Of a stretch of DNA of 9,614 nt, positions 1-6,219 are shown one piece after another (the first letter of the stretch is position 1; each line of letters begins with the position of its first letter). Below the pieces are notes generated by a model, which saw only the letters and a program-made list of their open reading frames with translations, ran no database searches and had not been told where the DNA came from. Position numbers and translations under genes: made by a program. Source of the DNA: Acidobacteriota bacterium (GTDB taxonomy: Bacteria > Acidobacteriota > Terriglobia > Acidiferrales > UBA7541); contig JAGWRH010000351.1 of the NCBI GenBank assembly GCA_028876695.1, forward strand, positions 1 through 9,614, read 5' to 3'.

Positions 1-666
1 ATAAACGACGGCTTCGTAGCGCCGGCGTCTCGCCGGCGATTCAGCCGCACAACATTTGCGAGTTTCATCGTCGCCGGATTGGTTTCGATTGCCGCGCTGA
101 TTGGCGTGGCCTCGCCGATTGCTACAGACGGTGCAGGCTCGGACTTGATCGCGCGCTCTCAGCCCCTCGGCAAACCGCTGCACGTCATCCTGGAACTCGG
201 CGAACAGTACGAAAGTGGCGACGAGCTTTACGACGCAGAAGTCACCGTCGTGAAGGTATTGCGTGGCGAGCCTGCCGAAGCGGTGGTTAAATCGGCGGGC
301 GCCGCGAAACCTCCGCCGCCAAAAGGCTATGAATATCTGGCGGCCCGCGTGCGATTCACATTTTCCGCGCGCGCGATGCCGTCACATTTCGACTATACGG
401 TCGATGCGTCGCAGTTCTCATCGGTCGCGCCCGACGGCAGCGCGTATCCCTCGGCCCCCGCACGGGCTCAGCCCTCGGAGAGTTTGCACGCCACGTTGCG
501 CTCGGGTGGTTCGGCTGAAGGCTGGGTGCTGCTGCTCGTGCCCAGAGCCGATCGCACGCCGCTGATGCTGTTCGTCCCGAATACCGGCACTACATCGCAC
601 ACAGGAGACAGCTGGGTTTTCCGGCTCTACGATCCCGCGCTTGGCAGCAGCGAGAAATCCTCGTAA
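1..666 (+). CDS. Exported protein with Tat-like signal and DUF4352-like domain (5' partial)
   Basis: The frame is open from the first base and ends at the TAA at 664-666, giving 221 visible residues. The first in-window start codon, a TTG at 79, lies inside the hydrophobic stretch of a signal peptide, so the true start is almost certainly upstream of the window. Visible residues 10-16 read SRRRFSR, close to the twin-arginine consensus S-R-R-x-F-L-K. A hydrophobic segment follows (about residues 17-41), so Tat export or membrane anchoring is likely. The mature part has the pattern of a DUF4352/Ig-like beta domain: a strand near YLAARVRFTF, an 'F-SS-APDGSAYPS' turn, a low-complexity charged/proline section, then 'GWVLLLVPRADRTPLMLFVP'. 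Such domains are common in extracytoplasmic and lipoprotein-like proteins and have no known enzymatic activity. There is no lipobox cysteine in the visible part. The exported nature is fairly sure; the domain name is a pattern match and the function is unknown. Confidence 0.7.
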   Translation: MNDGFVAPASRRRFSRTTFASFIVAGLVSIAALIGVASPIATDGAGSDLIARSQPLGKPLHVILELGEQYESGDELYDAEVTVVKVLRGEPAEAVVKSAGAAKPPPPKGYEYLAARVRFTFSARAMPSHFDYTVDASQFSSVAPDGSAYPSAPARAQPSESLHATLRSGGSAEGWVLLLVPRADRTPLMLFVPNTGTTSHTGDSWVFRLYDPALGSSEKSS

Positions 667-677
667 GCTATTTTTAT

Positions 678-703
678 CCTCACAAGCGGCGGCACAGGTG
701 AGG
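678..703. repeat. Inverted repeat in the leader of the CoA ligase
   Basis: CCTCAC at 678-683 is perfectly complementary to GTGAGG at 698-703, with a 14-base GC-rich loop. It lies between the stop of the exported protein and the ligase start at 739. The only T-run (671-675) lies before the stem rather than after it, so this is not a standard intrinsic terminator on the plus strand. It could be an RNA hairpin in the ligase leader or a chance repeat. Confidence 0.3.
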
Positions 704-738
704 CGCCGCGAAGTTGAGCCGGCATCGCAAACAGAATC

Positions 739-2631
739 ATGAGCACGCAACGCGCTCCGAGCCAACTTAGCGAAAACACTCCCGTGCGGCCGGTGCGCCT
801 GCGCACATCCGGCGCGACGATGGAGCGCCGAGCGGACGGCTCGTTTCTGATCCGGCCGGACGAGCCGCTCGAGCCGTATCCGCGTGTGCTCACCGAGCGG
901 CTGATCCATTGGGCAGGCGTCGCGCCGGAACGCGCGCTCGCGGCGAAACGCGGCCGCGACGGAAGGTGGCGTTATCTCACGTACGGCGAGGCGCTGCGCA
1001 AAGTGCGCAGCCTGGGGCAGGCGCTGCTCGACCGGAAACTTTCCGCGCAGCGTCCCGTCGCAATTCTTTCGGATAACGATCTGGAACACCTTTTGCTGAT
1101 GTTCGCTGGCCAGCACGTGGGCGTGCCGACCGCGTCAATCGCTCCGCCCTATTCGCTCATCTCGAAGGATTTCGCCAAGCTCCGTCATGTGATGAAGACG
1201 CTGGAGCCGGGCTTGATGTTCGTTTCGAACGGAGAAGACTATCGCCGGGCTCTCGACGCGGCAGTCAATCGCGAGATTGAAGTGGTGTATGCGGAAGGCG
1301 AGCTAACGGATCGCCGCGCGATTGCGTTCGACGAGCTTGCGTCCGCGATACCGACGGTGGCGGTCGACACAGCGCATGCGGCGATTCAGCCGGACGACAT
1401 CGCAAAATTCCTTTTTTCTTCCGGTTCGACCGGCTTGCCCAAGGCGGTGATCAACACGCACCGGATGCTTTGCAGCAACCAACAGATGATCCTGCAGGGA
1501 TTCCGTTTCCTGGAAGATGAACCGCCGGTGCTGCTCGATTGGATGCCATGGAACCACACGGCTGGCGGGAATCACAATACCGGTCTGCCGCTTTATAACG
1601 GCGGCACGCTGTACATCGACGACGGCCGGCCGACCGCCACGGGAATTGCCGCGACGGTCGAAAACCTGCGCGACGTGGCGCCGACGCTGTATTTCAACAT
1701 GCCGCGCGGCTACGAAGAGCTGCTGGTTCATTTCCGGCGCGACAAACAGTTGCGCGAAAAATTCTTCAGCCGGGTCAAATTTATGTTTTACGCGGGCGCC
1801 GGACTCTCGCAGGCGCTGTGGGACGCGTATCGCGAGCTGATGCTCGAAACGTGCGGCGAGCGCGTGTTGATCGCCACCGGGCTGGGCGCCACGGAAACTT
1901 CTCCGATGGCGCTGCAATGCACGTGGGACACGGAGCATGCCGGCTCCATCGGCATTCCCATGCCCGGGGTGGAAACAAAGCTCGCGCCCGTGGGGTCCAA
2001 ACTCGAAGTGCGCGTGAAGGGCCCCAATGTGACGCCGGGTTACTGGAAAGAGCCGGAGCTGACGGCGCGGGCTTTCGATGAAGAAGGATACTACCGCTTC
2101 GGCGATGCCGCGCGATTTATCGATCCGAACGACATCAATCAGGGGCTTTTCTTCGACGGGCGGCTGGCAGAGGATTTCAAGCTGGCATCGGGAACGTTCG
2201 TCAATATCGGTCCGCTGCGCGCGCGAATTTTGACCTGGTTTGCGCCCCATGTGACGGACGTGGCAATCGCCGGTCCGGACCGTCGCGATTTGGGGATTCT
2301 GATTTTTCCGAATCCGCAGGCATGCCGCGCGCTGGCGCCGGATTTGCCGGCGTCCGCGACGCCAAACGAAATATTGCGCCACCCGGCCGTGGTTGCACAA
2401 TTCACGAGGCTGCTGGATTCGTTCGCGGAGCAAGCTACCGGCAATTCCAACCGCGTGGTTCGCGCCATGCTGATGGATGAGCCGCCGTCGCTCGACGCAG
2501 GCGAGATCACGGACAAAGGCTCGCTCAATCAGAAGGTGATTCTCGATCGCCGCGCCCGGCTGGTGGAAGAAATGTACTCGCCGGAAACGTCACCTCGCGT
2601 TTTGCGCGTGCAGTCCCATTGCGACGATTAA
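739..2631 (+). CDS. fcs: Feruloyl-CoA synthase-like acyl-CoA ligase (ANL superfamily)
   Basis: A 630-residue AMP-forming ligase, expected to adenylate a carboxylic acid with ATP and transfer it to CoA in the cytoplasm. The ATP-binding P-loop FLFSSGSTGLPKAV is at residues 224-237. The A5 motif ATGLGATETSP is at 379-389. The A7 aspartate is D456 in YRFGDAA, and the hinge/A8 region GRLAEDFK is at 474-481. The C-terminal lysine candidates are K593 and K599 in 'TDKGSLNQK'. The stretch 'DWMPWNHTAGGNHNTG…LYNGGTLYIDDG' and the 'TDKGSLNQ' ending are typical of the feruloyl-CoA synthase branch rather than fatty-acyl or acetyl-CoA ligases, and the length fits that family. A hydroxycinnamate substrate is therefore likely but not proven; a related aryl or carboxylic acid is possible. 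No hydratase/aldolase or vanillin dehydrogenase lies beside it. No clear Shine-Dalgarno precedes ATG 739. An in-frame ATG at residue 28 (MERRADGS) is an alternative start just before the conserved region. Confidence 0.88.
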   Translation: MSTQRAPSQLSENTPVRPVRLRTSGATMERRADGSFLIRPDEPLEPYPRVLTERLIHWAGVAPERALAAKRGRDGRWRYLTYGEALRKVRSLGQALLDRKLSAQRPVAILSDNDLEHLLLMFAGQHVGVPTASIAPPYSLISKDFAKLRHVMKTLEPGLMFVSNGEDYRRALDAAVNREIEVVYAEGELTDRRAIAFDELASAIPTVAVDTAHAAIQPDDIAKFLFSSGSTGLPKAVINTHRMLCSNQQMILQGFRFLEDEPPVLLDWMPWNHTAGGNHNTGLPLYNGGTLYIDDGRPTATGIAATVENLRDVAPTLYFNMPRGYEELLVHFRRDKQLREKFFSRVKFMFYAGAGLSQALWDAYRELMLETCGERVLIATGLGATETSPMALQCTWDTEHAGSIGIPMPGVETKLAPVGSKLEVRVKGPNVTPGYWKEPELTARAFDEEGYYRFGDAARFIDPNDINQGLFFDGRLAEDFKLASGTFVNIGPLRARILTWFAPHVTDVAIAGPDRRDLGILIFPNPQACRALAPDLPASATPNEILRHPAVVAQFTRLLDSFAEQATGNSNRVVRAMLMDEPPSLDAGEITDKGSLNQKVILDRRARLVEEMYSPETSPRVLRVQSHCDD

Positions 2632-2927
2632 TCGCCGGCGAATTGAGATCGTGTGCCGCGACGGGACGCGCCATTGCCTACGCGGGCCGCTTTCATGAAA
2701 ATAGCAATGGCGACCAGCACGTCGGTGATGGCGTTGGTCCAAATGATGGCGGGAGCGTGCAGGATCAGGCCATAAACGAACCATAGCGCCACTCCAACAA
2801 AATAGACCGCCAGCATCGCGTACGACAAATCGCCGGCGCCCTGTTTGCGGATTTTCAGGAGCTGCGGGATGAACGCGCACGTGGTGAAAATGCCCGCCGC
2901 GATTCCAACAATGTTTACCAGTGCCAT
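2628..2927 (-). CDS. SemiSWEET sugar transporter (MtN3/PQ-loop family)
   Basis: A 99-residue protein with three predicted membrane helices (about residues 4-24, 36-56 and 61-80) and a basic, polar C-terminal tail. SemiSWEETs are half-size relatives of eukaryotic SWEETs that work as homodimers and let sugars cross the inner membrane by facilitated diffusion. Visible signatures are the PQ motif FIPQLLK (P21, Q22) in helix 1, the 'DLSYAM' start of helix 2, W49 in 'LWFVYG', and N65 in 'IIWTNAIT'. The Trp/Asn pair matches the substrate-facing residues described in Leptospira SemiSWEET, offset by one position. The ATG at 2925-2927 is preceded on the minus strand by a GGGGGA Shine-Dalgarno (2932-2937) with four bases between. 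The gene is convergent with the upstream CoA ligase and overlaps its stop; it is divergent from the MetE-like gene. The substrate cannot be told from the sequence. Confidence 0.88.
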   Translation of the reverse strand: MALVNIVGIAAGIFTTCAFIPQLLKIRKQGAGDLSYAMLAVYFVGVALWFVYGLILHAPAIIWTNAITDVLVAIAIFMKAARVGNGASRRGTRSQFAGD

Positions 2928-3087
2928 TTCATCCCCCGCTTGCCGAGTGGCCGAGCGCCGCGTGTAGCTGGAGCGCCTGCGCTTAACCTGAGTTTACTAG
3001 ACGCCCTGCTTGCGGCGTGAATTTCGGGCAGGCAATGTGCTAGCCTCGATGTTTCCCGTAGCGAGCCAGGGCGCTCGCGGACTCCCG

Positions 3088-4263
3088 ATGAGAATCAGCC
3101 CCGATCGCATTCTTACCACCCACACAGGCAGCCTGCCGCGCTCGGCGGAGCTTTCCGACCTTTTGCTGCGCAAGGATCACGACGAGGAAGTCGATGCCGC
3201 GGCACTCGACCGCGTGATCCGCGAATCGGTTGCCGATAACGTGGCGCGCCAGGCGGCGATCGGAATCGACATCGTCAGCGACGGCGAAGCCAGCAAAGTG
3301 AACTACGCGACATACATTCACGAGCGGCTTTCCGGCTTTGAAGGCGATCAGCCGCGCAAGCCCGCGCTCGATTTGGCCGGCCATCCGGAATTTCGCGAGC
3401 GCCTGGCGCGGGTTTCCGGCAGGCAAACGTTTCGCAGATCGTGTTGCACGGGGCCGGTGGCGGTGCAGGACCGCCGGCAAGTGAGGAAGGACCTGGCCAA
3501 CCTGCGCGAGGCAACCTCCAAAACGCGCGTGATCGAGGCGTTTATGAACGCTGCTTCGCCGGGACTGATTACCGCGTTCCAACCCAATCAGTTTTACCCG
3601 TCGCACCGCGCGTACGTGGAAGCGGTGGCGAAGGCGATGAAGGAAGAATACGAAGCGATCGTCGCGGCGGGATTCATCCTGCAGGTCGATTGCCCGGATC
3701 TGGCCATGGCGCGGCACACGGGGTTCCAGGACTTGAGCGAAGCCGAATTTTTGAAGCGCGCCGACGTGCACGTGGATGCGTTAAACGAGGCGCTCTCGCA
3801 GATTCCGTCCGATATGGTGCGCATGCACGTTTGCTGGGGAAATTACGAAGGCCCGCACGATCACGATATCCCGCTCGAAAAGATTATTTCGATCCTGCTG
3901 CGGGCCAAGCCTCGCGCGATCCTGTTCGAGGCGGCGAATCCGCGCCATCAGCACGAGTGGGTGGTGTGGCGCGACGCGCGCATCCCCGAAGACAAGGTTC
4001 TAGTGCCCGGCTTGATCGAGCCGTGCAGCGCGACGGTGGAGCATCCGGAACTCGTGGCGCAGCGTATCACGCAGTTCACGGAGATCGTCGGCCGCGACCG
4101 GGTAATTGCCGGGACGGACTGCGGCTTCGGCACGTTCGCGGGGATGGGCAAGCTCGAGCCGGAAATGATCTACAAAAAATTGCGTTCGCTGGTGGAGGGC
4201 GCAGCGATCGCGTCTGGCCGGCTGTGGAAGCGCACGTTTGCCAGAGCGCGATACGCGAACTGA
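3088..4263 (+). CDS. Single-domain MetE-like (cobalamin-independent methionine synthase C-domain) methyltransferase
   Basis: A 391-residue TIM-barrel protein matching the catalytic C-terminal half of MetE. It lacks the N-terminal duplicate domain that brings full MetE to about 750 residues. The opening 'DRILTTHTGSLPR' is the family signature. All four zinc ligands are visible: H247 and C249 in RMHVCWG, E281 in LFEAANP, and C345 in GTDCGFGT. An active thiol-methylating zinc enzyme is therefore expected, with homocysteine as the likely acceptor by analogy; epoxide:CoM transferases share the fold. Stand-alone MetE-like proteins often do not use methyl-folate in the classical way, and the methyl donor here is unknown. 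I chose ATG 3088 because homology begins there. In-frame ATG 3049 or TTG 3010 would add 13 or 26 residues of non-conserved sequence, and no start has a convincing ribosome site. Its 3' neighbours, cytochrome c and GcdH, follow at 32 and 43 bp on the same strand, which suggests co-transcription. Confidence 0.85.
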   Translation: MRISPDRILTTHTGSLPRSAELSDLLLRKDHDEEVDAAALDRVIRESVADNVARQAAIGIDIVSDGEASKVNYATYIHERLSGFEGDQPRKPALDLAGHPEFRERLARVSGRQTFRRSCCTGPVAVQDRRQVRKDLANLREATSKTRVIEAFMNAASPGLITAFQPNQFYPSHRAYVEAVAKAMKEEYEAIVAAGFILQVDCPDLAMARHTGFQDLSEAEFLKRADVHVDALNEALSQIPSDMVRMHVCWGNYEGPHDHDIPLEKIISILLRAKPRAILFEAANPRHQHEWVVWRDARIPEDKVLVPGLIEPCSATVEHPELVAQRITQFTEIVGRDRVIAGTDCGFGTFAGMGKLEPEMIYKKLRSLVEGAAIASGRLWKRTFARARYAN

Positions 4264-4295
4264 TCCGAGCGAGCTGAGCGAGTAAACGAACAGCG

Positions 4296-4715
4296 ATGGG
4301 GCAATCGCCAAAGGGACCATATCGGCTATCGGCGGCTTCCGGCGCGCAGGTCTTCAAATGGCTGATCATTGTTGTGCTGATCGCGATTGCGATAGCGCTC
4401 CTCGCACGACGCAGCGGCAAGGACCCTTCGAAGGAAACGGACGCGCAACTCGGACTTAACGCGCAGCAAGCCGCTGGCAGGGCAATCTTCAATGCGGATT
4501 GCTCCGCCTGCCATTACGCGTATTCGTCTTCGGGATCGAAAGGACCGGGATTGCGAGACTTGTTCCGCAAGAAGTACCTTCCAAGCGGCCTGCCGGCCAA
4601 CGACCGGTTCGTGGAGCAGACGATCGTCAACGGCCGCGGCATGATGCCGGCGCAAAGCGCGGCGCTCACGGAGCAGCAGCTGGCGGATTTACTGGCCTAC
4701 CTGCACACGCTATGA
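4296..4715 (+). CDS. Membrane-anchored mono-haem cytochrome c
   Basis: A 139-residue class I-type c cytochrome. Residues about 19-38 form one hydrophobic helix (signal anchor), followed by the basic 'ARRSGK' and a linker, then the haem domain facing the periplasm. The haem-binding motif CSACH spans C69 to H73, with H73 as one iron ligand. 'GRGMMPAQ' supplies the methionine ligand, most likely M117. The start of the haem domain ('AAGRAIFNADCSACH') and the ending 'LTEQQLADLLAYLHTL' are typical of this family. The positive residues follow the hydrophobic segment rather than dominating before it, so whether the anchor is cleaved is uncertain. It would carry single electrons between membrane or periplasmic redox partners. 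Its position between a methyltransferase and an acyl-CoA dehydrogenase is unusual, because the dehydrogenase normally reduces cytoplasmic ETF; no direct link is shown. The ATG has only a weak GAGCGAG upstream. Confidence 0.88.
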   Translation: MGQSPKGPYRLSAASGAQVFKWLIIVVLIAIAIALLARRSGKDPSKETDAQLGLNAQQAAGRAIFNADCSACHYAYSSSGSKGPGLRDLFRKKYLPSGLPANDRFVEQTIVNGRGMMPAQSAALTEQQLADLLAYLHTL

Positions 4716-4729
4716 CGCGCGGATTCACT

Positions 4730-4742
4730 TTCGAGTCTCGAA
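4730..4742. repeat. 13-bp perfect odd palindrome before the acyl-CoA dehydrogenase gene
   Basis: TTCGAG-T-CTCGAA is a perfect inverted repeat around one central base. It lies between the cytochrome c stop (4715) and the dehydrogenase Shine-Dalgarno (4747-4752). It could be a small operator half-site pair or chance; as RNA it cannot form a normal hairpin because the loop would be a single base. No regulator gene is adjacent. Confidence 0.35.
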
Positions 4743-4746
4743 CGCG

Positions 4747-4752
4747 AGGAGG
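4747..4752 (+). promoter_or_regulatory. Strong Shine-Dalgarno (AGGAGG) of gcdH
   Basis: AGGAGG ends six bases before the ATG at 4759. It is the best ribosome-binding site in the window and fixes the start of the acyl-CoA dehydrogenase. It suggests strong translation relative to the two genes upstream, whose sites are weak. Confidence 0.75.
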
Positions 4753-4758
4753 AGCCTA

Positions 4759-5931
4759 ATGGGGGCGTTCCAGGGCGTGGATTTCCTCGATGTGGATGCT
4801 TCGTTCAATGATGAAGAGCTGCTGGCGCGGCGTACGGCGCGGCAGTTCGTGGACGAGTGCGTGCTGCCCGCGATCGACCAGCATTACCGCGAGGGGACAT
4901 TTCCGATGGAGCTCGTTCTCCAGATGGGCGAGCTGGGATTCTTCGGCTCCAACCTGCAGGGCTACGGTTGCGCGGAAATGTCCAACGTGGCCTACGGCCT
5001 GGTGATGCAGGAACTGGAGCGCGGCGATTCGGGATTGCGAAGCTTCGTTTCGGTGCAAAGCGCGCTGGTGATGTATCCGATCCACACGTACGGCACGGAC
5101 GCGCAGAAGCAGCGCTGGCTGCCGCTGCTGCAAAGCGGGAAAGCGATCGGGTGCTTCGGGCTGACGGAGCCGCAGTTCGGTTCGAACCCCGGCGGCATGC
5201 TGACGCGGGCTGCGCGCCACAGCAACTGCTACGTGCTCAACGGCGAAAAGATGTGGATCACCAACGGCTCGATTGCCGACGTGGCCGTGGTGTGGGCTCG
5301 ATGCGAAGACGGGCGTGTGCGCGGTTTCTTGGTCGAGCGGGGGACGAAGGGTTTTACGGCGCGCGATGTGCACGGAAAGCTCTCGATGCGCGCGTCCATT
5401 ACCTCCGGGCTTTCATTCAACGAGTGTGAAATCCCGGCAGAAAATTTGCTGCCCGGCGTGGACGGGCTGCGCGGCCCGCTTTCCTGCCTTACGCAGGCGC
5501 GGTACGGCATCGGCTGGGGCGGCATTGGCGCAGCCATGGCTTGCTACGATACGGCCCTGCAGTACGCGAAATCGCGCAAACAATTCGACAACAAGCCAAT
5601 TGCTGCGCACCAGTTGGTGCAGGATAAGCTGGCGTGGATGATCACGGAGATTTCCAAAGCGCAGCTCATGGCCTTGCATGTGGGGCGGTTAAAGGACGAG
5701 GGCCGAGCGGAGCCGGTCCACATTTCGATGCTGAAGATGAACAATGTATGGATGGCGCGAGAAGTGGCGCGGATGGCGCGAGAGCTGCTGGGGGCGAATG
5801 GGATCGTGGAGGATTTCGGCGTGATGCGCCACATGAACAATCTCGAATCGGTGTACACCTACGAAGGGACGCACGATATTCAGCGCCTGATCATCGGCGA
5901 GCACATTACGGGGATTGCGGCATTCGCATAG
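4759..5931 (+). CDS. gcdH: Glutaryl-CoA dehydrogenase (acyl-CoA dehydrogenase family)
   Basis: A 390-residue FAD enzyme of full family length. It is expected to oxidise and decarboxylate glutaryl-CoA to crotonyl-CoA and pass electrons to ETF, in lysine/tryptophan or benzoyl-CoA-type catabolism. The closest remembered relative is GCDH rather than short- or medium-chain dehydrogenases. Shared stretches are 'GLRSFVSVQSALVMYPI' with R94, the arginine that holds the glutaryl carboxylate in human GCDH; the FAD-binding 'GLTEPQFGSNPG' and 'WITNGSIADVAVVWARCEDG'; 'ARYGIGWGGIGA'; and the C-terminal 'VYTYEGTHDIQRLIIG'. In the last, E369 is the catalytic base and is preceded by Y368. It is a soluble cytoplasmic tetramer in known members. 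The start is fixed by the AGGAGG six bases upstream. It is probably the last gene of the MetE-like/cytochrome c/gcdH run. A non-decarboxylating variant or another dicarboxylyl-CoA substrate cannot be excluded from sequence alone. Confidence 0.93.
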   Translation: MGAFQGVDFLDVDASFNDEELLARRTARQFVDECVLPAIDQHYREGTFPMELVLQMGELGFFGSNLQGYGCAEMSNVAYGLVMQELERGDSGLRSFVSVQSALVMYPIHTYGTDAQKQRWLPLLQSGKAIGCFGLTEPQFGSNPGGMLTRAARHSNCYVLNGEKMWITNGSIADVAVVWARCEDGRVRGFLVERGTKGFTARDVHGKLSMRASITSGLSFNECEIPAENLLPGVDGLRGPLSCLTQARYGIGWGGIGAAMACYDTALQYAKSRKQFDNKPIAAHQLVQDKLAWMITEISKAQLMALHVGRLKDEGRAEPVHISMLKMNNVWMAREVARMARELLGANGIVEDFGVMRHMNNLESVYTYEGTHDIQRLIIGEHITGIAAFA

Positions 5932-6000
5932 GTCCGGCTGACGCGCAGCGGCGAGGTCCCGCCGGAAAAGATGGGACAGCGGAAACTGGCCGGGAGATGA

Positions 6001-6006
6001 TAAAAT
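6001..6006 (+). promoter_or_regulatory. Candidate -10 box of the tRNA gene
   Basis: TAAAAT matches the -10 consensus in five of six positions and sits in the only A/T-rich patch of the gcdH-tRNA gap, 11 bases before the tRNA. No good -35 is present at normal spacing: the nearest candidate, GGGACA at 5973-5978, is 22 bases away. The tRNA may have its own promoter here or be read through from gcdH. Confidence 0.25.
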
Positions 6007-6017
6007 TTTCAGGCCGC

Positions 6018-6093
6018 TGCCGGGTGGTGTAATTGGCAACACGTCTGGCTCTGAACCAGAAGACTCTAGGTTCGATTCCTAGCCCGGCAGCCA
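6018..6093 (+). tRNA. tRNA-Gln (anticodon CUG)
   Basis: A complete cloverleaf can be drawn by hand. The acceptor stem TGCCGGG (6018-6024) pairs with CCCGGCA (6083-6089). The D stem GTGT (6027-6030) pairs with ACAC (6039-6042). The anticodon stem TCTGG (6044-6048) pairs with CCAGA (6056-6060) and encloses the loop CTCTGAA. The T stem CTAGG (6066-6070) pairs with CCTAG (6078-6082) around TTCGATT. All stems are fully paired. The anticodon at 6051-6053 is CTG, which reads the glutamine codon CAG. The discriminator base is G6090 and the CCA end (6091-6093) is encoded. The tRNA is not disrupted, and no integrase or duplicated 3' end lies nearby, so there is no sign of use as an integration site. 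Confidence 0.97.
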
Positions 6094-6125
6094 TTCTTTC
6101 GACCAAGCCGAAGAGTCAAAAGCAA

Positions 6126-6158
6126 GGATTTAGGCTGCGGCGCCGCGGCTCCGAATCC
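6126..6158 (+). terminator. Stem-loop downstream of tRNA-Gln (possible weak terminator)
   Basis: GGATT (6126-6130) pairs with AATCC (6154-6158). An inner stem pairs 6133-6139 with 6144-6150 (seven pairs including two G-T wobbles) around a GCGC loop. The structure begins 33 bases after the tRNA and 62 bases before the pirin start. The sequence after it is only moderately T-rich and has no T-run, so it is not a textbook intrinsic terminator. It could halt transcription with Rho, protect the 3' end, or be a leader hairpin of the pirin mRNA. Confidence 0.3.
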
Positions 6159-6219
6159 ATTTACCGTCTCGTTCATCTAACTGTTTTCACACCGCCAATC
6201 AGCCGATCAGGGGGAAGCT

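Noticed and set aside
678..703. Inverted repeat considered as an intrinsic terminator for the exported protein gene
   Set aside because: The T-run precedes the stem on the plus strand, and the minus-strand reading has an A-run after the stem; neither orientation fits.
418..1116. 232-codon minus-strand open frame spanning the end of the exported protein gene and the start of the ligase gene
   Set aside because: Low-complexity basic translation with no recognisable domain; both plus-strand genes explain the region.
1303..2433. 376-codon open frame on the minus strand inside the CoA ligase gene
   Set aside because: Arginine/histidine-rich antisense shadow caused by high GC in the third codon position; the plus-strand ligase has clear motifs throughout.
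3040..3771. 243-codon minus-strand frame opposite the MetE-like gene
   Set aside because: Antisense shadow with no domain pattern.
3441..4277. 278-codon plus-strand frame inside the MetE-like gene
   Set aside because: Out-of-frame shadow; the MetE-like frame is uninterrupted and keeps all zinc ligands, so this is neither a frameshift nor an overlapping gene.
4267..4282. Direct repeat GAGCGAG-CT-GAGCGAG between the MetE-like and cytochrome c genes
   Set aside because: Two copies of a short low-complexity word; no third copy and no regulatory logic visible.
5949..5964. CGGCG-N6-CGCCG short hairpin after gcdH considered as a terminator
   Set aside because: Only five base pairs and followed by purines (GAAAAG) instead of T residues; common by chance in GC-rich DNA.
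6018..6093. tRNA-Gln considered as an attachment site for an integrated element
   Set aside because: The tRNA is intact, no repeat of its 3' end was seen in the window, and there is no integrase or phage gene.
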